NCBI RefSeq assembly: GCF_025837155.1
Contig: NZ_CP107549.1
Coordinates: 2,480,001 to 2,544,000, forward strand
DNA from: Pseudomonas sp. Z8(2022)
Lineage (GTDB): Bacteria > Pseudomonadota > Gammaproteobacteria > Pseudomonadales > Pseudomonadaceae
Direction: 5' to 3'
DNA length: 64,000 bases
Shown: in pieces, positions 25,419 to 36,334 of the stretch
How positions within the stretch are numbered: the first letter of the stretch is position 1
Layout: each line of letters opens with the position of its first letter
Notes under the pieces: model-generated
The model's database searches: none
Told to the model about the DNA's origin: nothing
Seen by the model: the letters and a program-made list of their open reading frames with translations, nothing else
Program-made: the position numbers and the translations under genes

Positions 25419-27254
25419 ATGACAGAAGCTGCCCGTGCGCCCGCGCACGACACCCTGATCCAGGAGTCCTGGTCGCGCTGCCGGGACTACGGGCTGACCC
25501 ACCAGAGTTCGCCCCGCTTCGACCCGCCTTCCGCCGGCGAACTTTCAGCCCTGCTGGAAAGCCGCCAGGCCCTGGTGCAGACCACTCATCAGGAAGTGCT
25601 GCCCTACTACGGCACCATACTTTCCAACTCCAACTGCCTGATCATGCTCGCCGACGAGCAGGGTCGGCTGCTGCAGTCCTGGGGTGACCAGCGCTTCATC
25701 GAGCCGCGCCAGGCTGCAGGCTTCGTCGCCGGTGCCAGCTGGCTGGAGCGCTACACCGGCACCAATGCCATTGGCACTGCACTGAGTTGCGGCCAGGCCG
25801 TGCATATCCAGCACGACGAACACTTTCTCAAGGCCAACCGCTTCATGACCGGTTCCGCCTCGCCGATCTTCGACGAGCAGAGGCGCATGATCGCCGTGCT
25901 CGACGTGTCCAGCGACAGCTACCTGCCACCCGCGCACACCCTGGGCATGGTCAAGATGATGAGTCAGTCGGTGGAGAACCGCCTGATCCTCAAGCTGTTC
26001 GCCGACCAGTATCATCTGCTCAGTTTCAACACCAGCCTGGACAATCTCGACAGCCCCTGGGCCGGACTGGTGGTCTTCGACGAACGTGGTCACGTGGTCT
26101 CGGCCAACCGCCGCGCCGATAACCTGCTCGGCCAGCCCCTGACCTACGGCGCCATCGAACAGCTGTTCGACGTACCGCTGCAGCAATTGCTCAATCAGCC
26201 GGACGGCCAGCCGTTCAGCCTGCGCACCAGCGGCCACTTCCGCTTTCACGCACGGGTACGCCGCCCTGCCCGCCCAGCCCCCGTGCAACCTCGCGATTTC
26301 CGCCCGCAGGCCACCACGGGCGCGCCGCAGGCCCCCCATCTGCACACGCTGAGCCTGGGCGATGCGCGCATGGACAAGGCCATTCGCCAGGCCGAACGCC
26401 TGCTGGAAAAGGACATCCCGATTCTGGTGCAGGGCGAGACCGGCGCCGGCAAGGAGGTTTTCGTCAGGGCGCTACATCGCGCCAGTTCGCGCGCGAACCA
26501 GCCCTTCATCGCGGTTAACTGCGCGGCCATCCCGGCGGAGCTGGTGGAATCGGAGCTGTTCGGCTACGAGAAAGGCGCCTTTACCGGCGCCAGCCAGAAA
26601 GGCCATGTCGGGCTGATCCGCAAGGCGCACAAGGGCACGCTGTTTCTAGACGAAATCGGCGACATGCCATTGCGCGTACAGGCTCGCCTGCTGCGCGTTC
26701 TACAGGAGCGCTGCGTACAGCCGTTGGGCAGCAGCGAGCTGCATCCGGTGGATGTGCGTCTGGTGTCCGCCACCAACCGCCCACTGCGTCAGGATGTCGA
26801 CAGCGGTCAGTTCCGCGCCGACCTCTACTACCGCATCAGCGGGCTGAATCTGGAACTGCCGCCGCTGCGCGAACGCAGCGACAAGCAGGCCCTGTTCCAG
26901 CGACTGTGGGAACAGCACCGTGAGCCCAACCAGCGTGCCGGCATCAGCAGCGAAGTGCTGGAGCTGTTTCAGCACCATCCCTGGCCGGGCAACCTGCGCC
27001 AGCTCAGCAGTGTTCTGCGCGTGGCGCTGGCCATGGCCGATGACCAGCCCATCCGCACCGAACACCTGCCGGACGATTTCTTCCTCGACCTACCGGCAGA
27101 GACGCCATCGCAGGCGCCGACCGCAGTGGACAACGCTGACCTGGCCAGCCAGTACCAGGCCTGCGGCGGCAATATTTCCTACCTTGCCCGCCACCTCGGC
27201 CTGAGCCGCAATACGCTGTACAAGCGCCTGCGTGAACAGGGCGTCAGACCCTGA
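25419..27254 (+). CDS. Sigma-54-dependent transcriptional regulator, AcoR-like
   Basis: A 611-residue enhancer-binding protein. It has an N-terminal GAF-type sensor region (residues ~60-195), a PAS-like segment (~205-270), an AAA+ domain with Walker A GETGAGKE (339-346) and the sigma-54 contact loop GAFTGA (386-391), and a C-terminal Fis-type helix-turn-helix (GNISYLARHLGLSRNTLYKR). AcoR-family members respond to small molecules such as acetoin, alcohols or glycerol. It is divergent from the importer operon, which has a -24/-12 promoter, so it is very likely its activator. The ATG at 25419 follows AGAAGAG. Its end overlaps the convergent EamA gene by 11 bases. Confidence 0.88.
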   Translation: MTEAARAPAHDTLIQESWSRCRDYGLTHQSSPRFDPPSAGELSALLESRQALVQTTHQEVLPYYGTILSNSNCLIMLADEQGRLLQSWGDQRFIEPRQAAGFVAGASWLERYTGTNAIGTALSCGQAVHIQHDEHFLKANRFMTGSASPIFDEQRRMIAVLDVSSDSYLPPAHTLGMVKMMSQSVENRLILKLFADQYHLLSFNTSLDNLDSPWAGLVVFDERGHVVSANRRADNLLGQPLTYGAIEQLFDVPLQQLLNQPDGQPFSLRTSGHFRFHARVRRPARPAPVQPRDFRPQATTGAPQAPHLHTLSLGDARMDKAIRQAERLLEKDIPILVQGETGAGKEVFVRALHRASSRANQPFIAVNCAAIPAELVESELFGYEKGAFTGASQKGHVGLIRKAHKGTLFLDEIGDMPLRVQARLLRVLQERCVQPLGSSELHPVDVRLVSATNRPLRQDVDSGQFRADLYYRISGLNLELPPLRERSDKQALFQRLWEQHREPNQRAGISSEVLELFQHHPWPGNLRQLSSVLRVALAMADDQPIRTEHLPDDFFLDLPAETPSQAPTAVDNADLASQYQACGGNISYLARHLGLSRNTLYKRLREQGVRP

Positions 27255-28140
27255 CGGCGCGCCTTGCCCGCAGTCCGAAACGCCACCCCTGCTGCATGCC
27301 CGCCGCCGCAAGGAGAATGGCGATGACACCGAGCCACTGCAGCAGGCCCAGCCAATGATCGAATGCCAGCCAGTCGACCAGAATCGCCGCGACCGGATAG
27401 ATGAACGACAGCGCGCCGGTCAGCGCCGTCGGCAGCTTCTGGATTGCGCCATAAAGCAGCATGTACATCAGCCCGGTATGTACCACGCCCAGAGTCGCCA
27501 GACTGGCCCAGGCCACCTCACCCTGCGGCAGTTGCCATTCCATGATGGGGGCCAGCATCAGCACGCCGGTCAGCAGCTGGACGAGCGCGATCAGATGCGG
27601 CGGCGTACCGCTGAGGTGTTTGACGATCAATGCGGCTACCGCATAGAGCAGCGCCGCGCCCAACGCCAGCGCGATGCCCAGCAGGTAATTGCTGCCCGCC
27701 ACCTCACCCTGGCCATGCGCACTGACGATGGCCAGCATGCCGATAAAGGCCAGCACCAGCCAGGCAAGCTTGTGCAGGGTGATGCGCTCCCCCAGAAACA
27801 GCGCTCCCAGACCCACCAGCATGAACGGCTGAACGTTGTACACCACAGTACTGACGGCGATGGAGGCCTGTGCATAAGAAGCGAACAGCAGCAACCAGTT
27901 ACCGACGATGGCCACGCCGCTGAGCACCGCCAGGAGCAGCACACGCCGCCCCAGGAGCTCGGCGCGCAGCAGTCCTAGCCCCGCGCAAACCAGCAGCAAT
28001 ACGCCACCACCTATGAGGCAGCGCCAGAACACCACGTCGACAACAGCCTGGCCGGACACAAGCACGAACCATCCGATGGTGCCCGAGATCAGCATTGCGG
28101 CGATCATTTCCAGCGAGCCGCGTTTCAGCTTGTCGTTCAT
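27244..28140 (-). CDS. EamA/DMT-family transporter
   Basis: A 298-residue inner-membrane protein with about ten predicted helices and the two-fold EamA repeat. It begins MNDKLKRGSLEMIAAMLISG and has the first-repeat motif VFWRCLIGG. The family exports amino acids or other small metabolites; the substrate is unknown here. It is divergent from an Lrp/AsnC regulator with a 134-bp shared upstream region, a layout common for amino-acid exporters controlled by Lrp-type proteins. The start at 28140 is chosen over an upstream in-frame codon because it begins with a short basic segment and the first helix. Confidence 0.85.
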   Translation of the reverse strand: MNDKLKRGSLEMIAAMLISGTIGWFVLVSGQAVVDVVFWRCLIGGGVLLLVCAGLGLLRAELLGRRVLLLAVLSGVAIVGNWLLLFASYAQASIAVSTVVYNVQPFMLVGLGALFLGERITLHKLAWLVLAFIGMLAIVSAHGQGEVAGSNYLLGIALALGAALLYAVAALIVKHLSGTPPHLIALVQLLTGVLMLAPIMEWQLPQGEVAWASLATLGVVHTGLMYMLLYGAIQKLPTALTGALSFIYPVAAILVDWLAFDHWLGLLQWLGVIAILLAAAGMQQGWRFGLRARRAVRV

Positions 28141-28274
28141 GGCGAGTTCCTCATCGAAAGAGGCCTTCATTATCCGAGGCTGAAACTTCCAGCACCATGG
28201 AGAATCTGAGGCAGAATCGCGCTCCAACCTTTTTTGCAACGACAGATTCCGGCTTTTACCTAACGAGGCCTGCA

Positions 28275-28712
28275 ATGACCGATGAAATCGATCAAACCCT
28301 GATCGCGGCGCTGATGGAAGACTCGAGACGTTCGCTCAAAGCCCTGGCGCAGATCAGTGGCCTGTCCTCCCCCAGCGTGGCCGAGCGGCTGCGCCGACTG
28401 GAGGAACGCGGAGTGCTCAGGAGTTACACCGTGGAGATCGATCCTCGCCATTTCGGCTACCAGTTGCAGGCGATCGTCCGGGTGCGGCCTCTGCCCGGCA
28501 GGCTGCAGGAGGTGGAGCGGCTGATTCAGGCCACGCCGCAGTTCACCGAATGCGACAAGGTTACCGGCGAGGACTGTTTCATCGCCCGCCTGCACGTACG
28601 CTCCATGGAGCAACTGGACGAACTGCTCGACCGCATCAATGGTTATGCCGAAACCAATACGGCCATCGTCAAGAAGACCTCGGTTCCCCGCCGACTGCCC
28701 CCCATGAACTGA
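28275..28712 (+). CDS. Lrp/AsnC family transcriptional regulator
   Basis: A 145-residue regulator. The N-terminal winged helix (DQTLIAALMEDSRRSLKALA, GLSSPSVAERLRRLEERGVL) is followed by the RAM ligand-binding domain (residues ~65-140, with VRVRPLPGRL, CDKVTGEDCFIARLHV). It is divergent from the EamA transporter, its likely target. The beta-lactamase gene follows 12 bases after its stop on the same strand, so the two are probably co-transcribed. Confidence 0.9.
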   Translation: MTDEIDQTLIAALMEDSRRSLKALAQISGLSSPSVAERLRRLEERGVLRSYTVEIDPRHFGYQLQAIVRVRPLPGRLQEVERLIQATPQFTECDKVTGEDCFIARLHVRSMEQLDELLDRINGYAETNTAIVKKTSVPRRLPPMN

Positions 28713-29861
<1,149 letters not shown>

Positions 29862-29901
29862 GCGGCTTTAAGCCGGCGCTGCGTGACGCCCTCTGGAAAC
29901 G

Positions 29902-29929
29902 ACAAAGGCCGCTGAAAAGCGGCCTTTGT
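29902..29929. terminator. Bidirectional terminator between ampC and cysS
   Basis: Perfect arms ACAAAGGCCGC (29902-29912) and GCGGCCTTTGT (29919-29929) between convergent genes, with a T-rich flank on the plus strand. Confidence 0.75.
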
Positions 29930-29944
29930 CGTTGAGCATGTGGC

Positions 29945-31330
29945 TTACTCGGCCAGACGCCAGGTGGTGCCGCCCTTACCGTCTTCCAGTACTACGCCCA
30001 TGGCCGTGAGCTGGTCACGGATGCGGTCGCTTTCCGCCCAGTTCTTGTCGGCGCGGGCCTGCAGACGCGCGGCGATCAGCGCCTCGACTTCTGCGGCATC
30101 GACCTTGCCGGCAGCACCGGCCTGGAGGAAGGTCTCCGGCTCCAGCTGCAGCACACCGAGCACGCCCGCCAGCTGCTTGAGTTGAGCGGCCAGCCCGGCA
30201 GCGCCCTGTACGTCCGATTCACGCAGGCGATTGACCTCGCGGATCATCTCGAACAGCACGGCGCAGGCTTCCGGCGAGTTGAAGTCGTCGTCCATCGCTG
30301 CGCCGAAGCGCTCGACGAAGGCTTCACCACCGGCAGGCGCCGCTTCCGGCAGACCTTTCAGGCCGTTGTAGAAGCGCTCCAGGGCGCTCTTGGCTTCCTT
30401 GAGGCTGTCTTCGGAATAGTTGATCGGGCTGCGGTAGTGGCTGGACACCAGCAGATAGCGCACCGCTTCCGGGTGGTACTTCTCCAGCACCTCGCGGATG
30501 GTGAAGAAGTTGCCCAGGCTCTTGGACATCTTCTCGCCATCCACACGCACCGCGCCGGCGTGCATCCAGGCATTGGCGTACAGCTTGCCGGTGGCTGCCT
30601 CGCTCTGCGCGATCTCGTTCTCATGGTGCGGGAACACCAGATCCGGGCCGCCGCCATGGATATCGAAGGTCTCGCCCAGGCAGCAGGTGGACATCACGGA
30701 GCACTCGATATGCCAACCCGGACGGCCAGCGCCCCAGGGCGACTGCCAGCTCGGCTCGCCCGGTTTGACGCCCTTCCAGAGCACGAAGTCCAGCGGATCT
30801 TCCTTGGCCTCGTCGACCTCGATGCGCGCGCCGATCTTCAGATCTTCGATCTTCTTGCGCGACAGCTTGCCGTAGCCCTGGAACTTGCCGACCCGGTAGT
30901 ACACGTCTCCATTGCCGGGGGCGTAGGCGTAACCCTTGTCGATCAGGGTCTGGATCATCGCGAACATGCCGTCGATATGCTGGGTGGCGCGCGGCTCGAT
31001 GTCCGGGCGCAGCACGTTCAGACGCGCCTCATCTTCATGCATGGCGGCAATCATGCGCTCGACCAGCGCCTCGAACGGCTCGCCGTTCTCGTTGGCGCGG
31101 CGGATGATCTTGTCGTCGATGTCGGTGATGTTGCGCACGTAGGTCACGTCATAGCCGCGCTGACGCAGCCAGCGGGTGACCACGTCGAAGGCGACCATCA
31201 CCCGGGCGTGACCGATGTGGCAGAAGTCGTACACGGTCATGCCGCACACGTACATGCGCACCTGGTTGCCTTCCAGCGGCCGGAAGACGTCCTTGGTCTT
31301 GGTCAGGGTGTTGTAAATGCTCAGTGCCAT
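29945..31330 (-). CDS. cysS: Cysteinyl-tRNA synthetase
   Basis: A 461-residue class I aminoacyl-tRNA synthetase. It has the HIGH motif (CHIGHARV), a zinc-site cysteine in VCGMTVYD and later [14 protein letters not shown] as the second ATP motif, and a DALR-type C-terminal anticodon domain. It charges tRNA-Cys in the cytoplasm. It directly abuts glnS (start at 31330, glnS stop at 31331-31333), so the two form one minus-strand transcription unit. Confidence 0.97.
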   Translation of the reverse strand: MALSIYNTLTKTKDVFRPLEGNQVRMYVCGMTVYDFCHIGHARVMVAFDVVTRWLRQRGYDVTYVRNITDIDDKIIRRANENGEPFEALVERMIAAMHEDEARLNVLRPDIEPRATQHIDGMFAMIQTLIDKGYAYAPGNGDVYYRVGKFQGYGKLSRKKIEDLKIGARIEVDEAKEDPLDFVLWKGVKPGEPSWQSPWGAGRPGWHIECSVMSTCCLGETFDIHGGGPDLVFPHHENEIAQSEAATGKLYANAWMHAGAVRVDGEKMSKSLGNFFTIREVLEKYHPEAVRYLLVSSHYRSPINYSEDSLKEAKSALERFYNGLKGLPEAAPAGGEAFVERFGAAMDDDFNSPEACAVLFEMIREVNRLRESDVQGAAGLAAQLKQLAGVLGVLQLEPETFLQAGAAGKVDAAEVEALIAARLQARADKNWAESDRIRDQLTAMGVVLEDGKGGTTWRLAE

Positions 31331-32995
31331 TTACTGCCCCCAGGAATCGCGCAGCGTCACGGTGCGGTTGAACACCAGCGCATCGGCGGTCGAATCCTTG
31401 TCCAGGCAGAAGTAGCCTTCGCGCTCGAACTGGAAACGGTCCTCAGCGGTGGCCTTGGCCAGCGACGGTTCGGCGCGGCAGCCGGTGAGCACCACCAGCG
31501 AATCCGGGTTAATGTTGTCGAGGAAGCTGCCGCCCTCCTCGGCCTTCTCCGGGTTGGCGGACTTGAACAGACGGTCGTACAGACGCACTTCACACTCGAC
31601 GCTGCCTGCGGCCGGCACCCAGTGGATCACGCCCTTGACCTTGCGGCCCTCCGGGTTCTTGCCGAGGGTGTTTTCGTCGTAGGAGCAGCGCAGTTCGATG
31701 ATATTTCCGGCGGCGTCCTTGATCGCTTCGTCAGCACGGATCACGTAGCTGCCGCGCAGACGCACTTCGCCACCGGGGATCAGGCGCTTGAAGCCGTCCG
31801 GCGGGGTTTCCTCGAAGTCGCTGGCGTCGATGTAGATCTCGCGGGAGAACGGCAGCACGCGCACGCCCATGTCCTGTTTGGGATGGCGCGGCAGTTCGAG
31901 GTTCTCGACCTTGCCTTCCGGGTAGTTGGTGATCACCACTTTCAACGGCTTGAGCACGCACATGGCGCGCGAGGCGTTGGCGTCTAGGTCGTCACGGATG
32001 GCGAACTCCAGCATGCCGATGTCGACCAGACCACCAGCGCGGTTGACACCGATCATGTCGCAGAAGGTGCGGATTGATGCCGGCGTGTAGCCGCGGCGAC
32101 GGTAGCCGGACAGCGTCGACATGCGCGGATCGTCCCAACCCTTGACGTGACCTTCGTCCACCAGTTGCTTGAGCTTGCGCTTGCTGGTGATGGTGTAGTT
32201 CAGGTTCAGGCGGGCGAATTCGTACTGGCGCGGCTGCGCCGGCACCGGCAGGTTCTCCAGGAACCACTCGTACAGCGGGCGGTGATCCTCGAACTCCAGG
32301 GTGCAGATGGAATGGGTAATACCCTCGATGGCGTCCGACTGACCGTGGGTGAAGTCGTAGCTCGGGTAGATGCACCACTTGTCGCCGGTCTGGTGGTGAT
32401 GGGCATGGCGGATGCGATAGAGGATCGGGTCACGCAGGTTAATGTTCGGCGAGGCCATGTCGATCTTGGCGCGCAGCGAACGGGCGCCATCCGGGAATTC
32501 GCCGGCCTTCATGCGGGCGAACAGGTCGAGGTTTTCCTCGACGCTGCGATCACGGAACGGGCTGTTCTTGCCAGGCTCGGTCAGGCTGCCACGGTACTCG
32601 CGCATCTCTTCGGCATTCAGATCGCAGACGAAGGCCTTGCCCGCCTTGATCAGCTCGATGGCCCAGGCGTGCAACTGGTCGAAATAGTTGGAGGCGTAGC
32701 GCTCCTCGCCCGCCCACTGGAAGCCCAGCCACTGGACATCGGCCTTGATCGCGTCGATGTACTCCTGATCTTCCTTGGCCGGGTTGGTGTCGTCGAAACG
32801 CAGGTTGCACTCGCCACCGAACTCTTCGGCCAGGCCGAAGTTCAGGCAGATGCTCTTGGCATGGCCGATGTGCAGGTAACCGTTGGGCTCCGGCGGAAAG
32901 CGGGTCACGATCTTGGCGTGCTTGCCGCTGTCCAGATCGGCCTGGACGATGGGGCGCAGGAAATTGGCAGCTTTTTCGACGGTAGGCTTGCTCAT
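31331..32995 (-). CDS. glnS: Glutaminyl-tRNA synthetase
   Basis: A 554-residue class I synthetase charging tRNA-Gln directly. It has [15 protein letters not shown] (HIGH region), the KMSKS-type loop TSKRKLKQL, and C-terminal beta-barrel anticodon domains with TNYPEGKVE and [17 protein letters not shown]. Length matches the family. It is the first gene of the glnS-cysS unit and is divergent from ppiB; the 159-bp gap holds both promoters. Confidence 0.97.
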   Translation of the reverse strand: MSKPTVEKAANFLRPIVQADLDSGKHAKIVTRFPPEPNGYLHIGHAKSICLNFGLAEEFGGECNLRFDDTNPAKEDQEYIDAIKADVQWLGFQWAGEERYASNYFDQLHAWAIELIKAGKAFVCDLNAEEMREYRGSLTEPGKNSPFRDRSVEENLDLFARMKAGEFPDGARSLRAKIDMASPNINLRDPILYRIRHAHHHQTGDKWCIYPSYDFTHGQSDAIEGITHSICTLEFEDHRPLYEWFLENLPVPAQPRQYEFARLNLNYTITSKRKLKQLVDEGHVKGWDDPRMSTLSGYRRRGYTPASIRTFCDMIGVNRAGGLVDIGMLEFAIRDDLDANASRAMCVLKPLKVVITNYPEGKVENLELPRHPKQDMGVRVLPFSREIYIDASDFEETPPDGFKRLIPGGEVRLRGSYVIRADEAIKDAAGNIIELRCSYDENTLGKNPEGRKVKGVIHWVPAAGSVECEVRLYDRLFKSANPEKAEEGGSFLDNINPDSLVVLTGCRAEPSLAKATAEDRFQFEREGYFCLDKDSTADALVFNRTVTLRDSWGQ

Positions 32996-33062
32996 GGTGT
33001 CCTTAACAATACTGGCGCGGCACAGGGTAGGCCGCTTCGGGCAAAGTCCGTATCATAACCAA

Positions 33063-33102
33063 CCTGTCAAGGCCCTGACAGGGTGCACACCACCCTGACA
33101 GG
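33063..33102. repeat. CCCTGACAGG direct repeats in the glnS-ppiB gap
   Basis: The 10-bp word CCCTGACAGG occurs at 33073-33082 and 33093-33102 (20 bp apart, about two helical turns), preceded by the inverted half CCTGTCA at 33063-33069. It resembles an operator; the binding protein is unknown. Confidence 0.4.
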
Positions 33103-33154
33103 CGCTGTTTACCCGGAGCCATCGGCTCGAACCTGCCTCTTCACGGATACGATC

Positions 33155-33652
33155 ATGATCAAACTGCACACCAACCACGGCGTCATCACCCTGAACCTGT
33201 TCGCCGACAAGGCGCCGGAAACCGTGGCGAACTTCGAGCAATACGTGAAAGACGGCCACTACGACGGCACCATCTTCCACCGCGTGATCGGCAACTTCAT
33301 GATCCAGGGCGGCGGTTTCGAACCGGGCATGAAGCAGAAGCCGACCCGCGCCCCGATCAAGAACGAGGCCAACAACGGCGTCGCCAACAAGATCGGCACC
33401 ATTGCCATGGCCCGCACCATGGAACCGCACTCGGCCAGCGCGCAGTTCTTCATCAACGTCGCCGACAACAGCTTCCTCAACCACAGCGCGCCGACCGTTC
33501 AGGGCTGGGGCTACGCCGTATTCGGTGAAGTGGTCGAAGGCATGGACGTTGTCGAGAAGATCAAGGGCGTCGCCACCACCATGAAAGCAGGCCACCAGGA
33601 CGTGCCGGTGGAAGACGTGATCATCGAGAAGGCCGAAATCGTAGCCGAGTAA
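33155..33652 (+). CDS. ppiB: Peptidyl-prolyl cis-trans isomerase B (cyclophilin)
   Basis: A 165-residue cytoplasmic cyclophilin without a signal peptide. Its signatures are [30 protein letters not shown] and [15 protein letters not shown]. The reading frame opens upstream, but the ATG at 33155 ([11 protein letters not shown]) gives the canonical N-terminus. It catalyses prolyl isomerisation in the cytoplasm. lpxH follows after four bases, as is common in pseudomonads, so they are co-transcribed. Confidence 0.95.
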   Translation: MIKLHTNHGVITLNLFADKAPETVANFEQYVKDGHYDGTIFHRVIGNFMIQGGGFEPGMKQKPTRAPIKNEANNGVANKIGTIAMARTMEPHSASAQFFINVADNSFLNHSAPTVQGWGYAVFGEVVEGMDVVEKIKGVATTMKAGHQDVPVEDVIIEKAEIVAE

Positions 33653-33656
33653 GTCG

Positions 33657-34385
33657 ATGATCCTGCTGATCTCCGATCTGCATCTGGAAGAGAAACGCCC
33701 GGACATCACCCGGGCGTTTCTGCATTTTCTCGCCAGTCGTGCACGCCAGGCCGAGTCGCTTTACATCCTCGGCGACTTCTTCGAGGTCTGGATCGGCGAT
33801 GACGGCATGACGCCTTTCCAGCATGAGATCGCCCGTGCCCTGCGCGAGCTGAGCGATGCCGGCACCCGCATCCATCTGATGCACGGCAATCGCGACTTCC
33901 TTATCGGCAAGTCGTTCTGCCGCGAGGCTGGCTGCACCCTGCTGAGCGACCCACACAAGGTACAGATGGGCGGCGAGCCGGTGCTGCTGATGCACGGCGA
34001 CAGCCTGTGTACCCTCGATGTCGGCTACATGAAGCTGCGCCGCTGGTTGCGCAACCCGCTGTCGCTGCTGATTCTGCGCAGTCTGCCGCTCGCCATCCGG
34101 CAGAGACTGGCGCGCAAGCTGCGTAACGAAAGCCGCGCACAGACGCGGATGAAAGCCAGCGATATCGTCGATGTCACCCCGGAGGAAGTGGTCCGGGTGA
34201 TGGCCGAGCATGGCGTGCGCACCTTGATCCACGGGCATACCCATCGCCCAGCGGTGCATGAGCTGAACGTGGGCGGCCAAGCGGCACGCCGTATCGTGCT
34301 GGGGGACTGGGATCGCCAGGGCTGGGCGCTGCAGGTCGATGAAGCAGGCTTCAATCAGGCGCCGTTCGAGTTGACGCCGGCCTGA
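33657..34385 (+). CDS. lpxH: UDP-2,3-diacylglucosamine diphosphatase
   Basis: A 242-residue calcineurin-like phosphoesterase of lipid A synthesis that cleaves UDP-2,3-diacylglucosamine to lipid X and UMP. Metal ligands are visible: SDLHL (Asp7, His9), [11 protein letters not shown] (Asp40), HGNRD (Asn78), LMHGDSL and HGHTHRP. It acts at the cytoplasmic face of the inner membrane. It lies four bases after ppiB. A REP-like palindrome starts immediately past its stop. Confidence 0.95.
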   Translation: MILLISDLHLEEKRPDITRAFLHFLASRARQAESLYILGDFFEVWIGDDGMTPFQHEIARALRELSDAGTRIHLMHGNRDFLIGKSFCREAGCTLLSDPHKVQMGGEPVLLMHGDSLCTLDVGYMKLRRWLRNPLSLLILRSLPLAIRQRLARKLRNESRAQTRMKASDIVDVTPEEVVRVMAEHGVRTLIHGHTHRPAVHELNVGGQAARRIVLGDWDRQGWALQVDEAGFNQAPFELTPA

Positions 34386-34387
34386 CC

Positions 34388-34570
34388 GTAGCCCGGATGA
34401 AATCCGGGGCGATCTTCGAAATTGCTCCCCGGATTTCATCCGGGCTACGACCGAAGGGCTCTGCTCCCCTCTCCCGCTTGCGGGAGAGGGGCTGGGGGAG
34501 AGGGCGACGGCGGAGGCTGCAACGCCCTCTCCCGCCCTTCGGGCACCCTCTCCCATAAATGGGAGAGGCC
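34388..34570. repeat. REP-like palindrome cluster between lpxH and miaE
   Basis: A perfect inverted repeat with 22-bp arms at 34388-34409 and 34427-34448 (core GTAGCCCGGATGAAATCC) is followed by a second palindrome with arms CCCCTCTCCCGC (34466-34477) and GCGGGAGAGGGG (34480-34491). More copies of the CCCTCTCCC/GGGAGAGG word follow up to about 34570. This is the composition of interspersed extragenic palindromes in pseudomonads. No transposase gene is nearby. It may also terminate transcription between the convergent genes. Confidence 0.7.
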
Positions 34571-34571
34571 A

Positions 34572-35249
34572 TCAGATGGCCGCTTCGCGGCTGCTTTCTA
34601 TGGGCACACCACTATGGAAACGGAACTGCTCATCCGGCGAGGTGATCAGTTCCTGCTCCACTGCACGTACCACCTCGATACGTGCGTCCACGTCGGCCGC
34701 ATCGCCATACAGGTAGGCGAGCTTGAGATAGCCCCGGTAGTGGCGCCCTTCGCTCTCCAGCAATCCCGCGTAGAACTTGGCCAGTTCTGCATCCAGACGC
34801 GGCACCAGCGCGGCGAAGCGCTCGCAGGAGCGCGCCTCGATAAAGGCTCCCACCACCAGCACGTCCACCAGCCGCTCCACTTCGCCACTGCGCAGCAACG
34901 CCCGCAACCCCGCGGCATAACGCGACGCGGAAACATGGCGCACCTCGATGCCGCGTCCGCGGATGATCTTGCTCACCTGCTCGAAGTGCACCAGTTCCTC
35001 ACGGGCCAAACGCGACATTCTCGCGGTCAATTCGGTCCTGGTCAGGTAGCGCCCCATCAGGCTCAGGGCGGTCTGTGCCGCCTTGTATTCCAGGTTGCGG
35101 TGATCGAGCAGGAGGATCTCCTGCTGACGCAGGGCCTCTTCCAGCCAGGCCTCGGGGGTGGCGACTCCGCCAAGAAACTCGAGAATTTCCTGAAGGATCG
35201 TTACAGGTTCCTCACCACTACTCGGAACATGCTGGACATTTGACATCAT
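34572..35249 (-). CDS. miaE: tRNA-(ms2io6A)-hydroxylase
   Basis: A 225-residue ferritin-like di-iron monooxygenase that hydroxylates the isopentenyl side chain of ms2i6A37 in tRNAs reading UNN codons. Iron ligands lie in the helices LLDHRNLEYKAAQTAL, REELVHFEQV, ARSCERF and ESEGRHYRGY. A GTG start at 35264 would add five residues; the tandem ATG at 35249 is used as the conservative choice. It is convergent with lpxH and divergent from the universal stress gene. Confidence 0.88.
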   Translation of the reverse strand: MMSNVQHVPSSGEEPVTILQEILEFLGGVATPEAWLEEALRQQEILLLDHRNLEYKAAQTALSLMGRYLTRTELTARMSRLAREELVHFEQVSKIIRGRGIEVRHVSASRYAAGLRALLRSGEVERLVDVLVVGAFIEARSCERFAALVPRLDAELAKFYAGLLESEGRHYRGYLKLAYLYGDAADVDARIEVVRAVEQELITSPDEQFRFHSGVPIESSREAAI

Positions 35250-35329
35250 ATTTGAAGCGCTCACGGTGCTGGCGAGGTTGAAAATGGCGGGCCATTATAC
35301 GAGTGGCAGGCCGGACGACCAGCACGCCG

Positions 35330-35372
35330 TTGATACAGGTCAAGAAGCTGCTGGTCACGAAGTACCTATAGT
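35330..35372 (+). promoter_or_regulatory. Anr/FNR-type promoter of the universal stress gene
   Basis: TTGATACAGGTCAA (35330-35343) matches TTGATnnnnATCAA with one mismatch. TATAGT (35367-35372) is placed so that the predicted start near 35379 is ~42 bp from the box centre, the class II FNR/Anr geometry. About 28 bases separate that start from the ATG at 35407. Confidence 0.7.
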
Positions 35373-35406
35373 TGGACATGCGCCATTCACACTCAGGGAA
35401 ACGACC

Positions 35407-36270
35407 ATGCAAGCGATCCGTAGCATTCTGGTGGTGATGGAACCCCAGCACCCCGAAGGCCTCGCTCTGAAGCGGGCAAAACTGATAGCTGGAGTCACCC
35501 AGTCGCATCTGCACCTGCTGGTGTGTGACAAGAAAGGCGATCACAGCGCCTGGCTCAACGATCTCAGCAGCAGCCTTGCTGAAGAAGGCTTCAGCGCTTC
35601 CAACCAGCAGGCCTGGCACGACAATCCGCACCAGACCATCATCAGCGTACAGCAGGCCGAGGGCTGTGGCCTGGTGATCAAGCAGCACCTGCCGGACAAC
35701 CCGCTGAAGAAGGCCATCCTCACCCCCGAGGACTGGAAGTTGCTGCGCTACTGCCCGGGGCCCGTGCTGATGGTCAAGACCGATCGTCCGTGGACCGGTG
35801 GCAATATCCTCGCCGCCGTGGACGTGGGTAACGCCGACGGCGAACACCGCACCCTGCACGCCGGCATCATCAGCCACGGCTACGATATCGCGGGCCTGGC
35901 CAAGGGCACGCTGCACGTGACCACCGCACATCCGACGCCGATGCTGTCGGCAGCCGACCCGACCTTCCAGCTCAAGGAAACCATCGAGGCGCGCTACCGT
36001 GAGCAGTGCCGCAGCTTCCAGGCCGAATACGACATCAGCGACGAGCGTCTGCATGTGCTCGAAGGCCCTGCCGACGTGGTGATTCCGCAAGTGGCCCGCC
36101 AACTCGATGCCGCCGTCACGGTAATCGGCACCGTTGCCCGCACCGGGCTCTCCGGCGCGCTGATCGGCAATACCGCCGAGATCGTACTCGACGCACTGGA
36201 AAGTGACGTGCTGGTGCTCAAGCCTGACGAGATCATCGCCCACCTCGAAGAGCTGGTGGCGCAACGCTGA
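35407..36270 (+). CDS. Universal stress protein, tandem-domain (UspE-like)
   Basis: A 287-residue protein with two Usp domains. Domain 1 (residues 1-~140) begins MQAIRSILVVMEPQHPEGLALKR; domain 2 starts near NILAAVDVGNADGEH and ends with VIGTVARTGLSGALIGNTAE-like glycine motifs. Tandem Usp proteins help bacteria survive stress and, in P. aeruginosa, several are induced by Anr under oxygen limitation. The reading frame is open upstream, but 35407 has an AGGGAAA ribosome site and a family-like N-terminus. An Anr-type promoter lies directly upstream, consistent with low-oxygen induction. Confidence 0.85.
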   Translation: MQAIRSILVVMEPQHPEGLALKRAKLIAGVTQSHLHLLVCDKKGDHSAWLNDLSSSLAEEGFSASNQQAWHDNPHQTIISVQQAEGCGLVIKQHLPDNPLKKAILTPEDWKLLRYCPGPVLMVKTDRPWTGGNILAAVDVGNADGEHRTLHAGIISHGYDIAGLAKGTLHVTTAHPTPMLSAADPTFQLKETIEARYREQCRSFQAEYDISDERLHVLEGPADVVIPQVARQLDAAVTVIGTVARTGLSGALIGNTAEIVLDALESDVLVLKPDEIIAHLEELVAQR

Positions 36271-36286
36271 GCCAGCTCCCGAAACG

Positions 36287-36316
36287 AAAATGCCGCTCTG
36301 CATGAGCGGCATTTTT
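36287..36316. terminator. Bidirectional terminator after the universal stress gene
   Basis: Arms AAAATGCCGCT (36287-36297) and AGCGGCATTTTT (36305-36316) between convergent genes. Confidence 0.85.
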
Positions 36317-36334
36317 CTTTCCCTCCGGGCCGGA

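Noticed and set aside
34388..34570. CRISPR array
   Set aside because: The repeated words form hairpins without regular spacers, and no cas gene is present.
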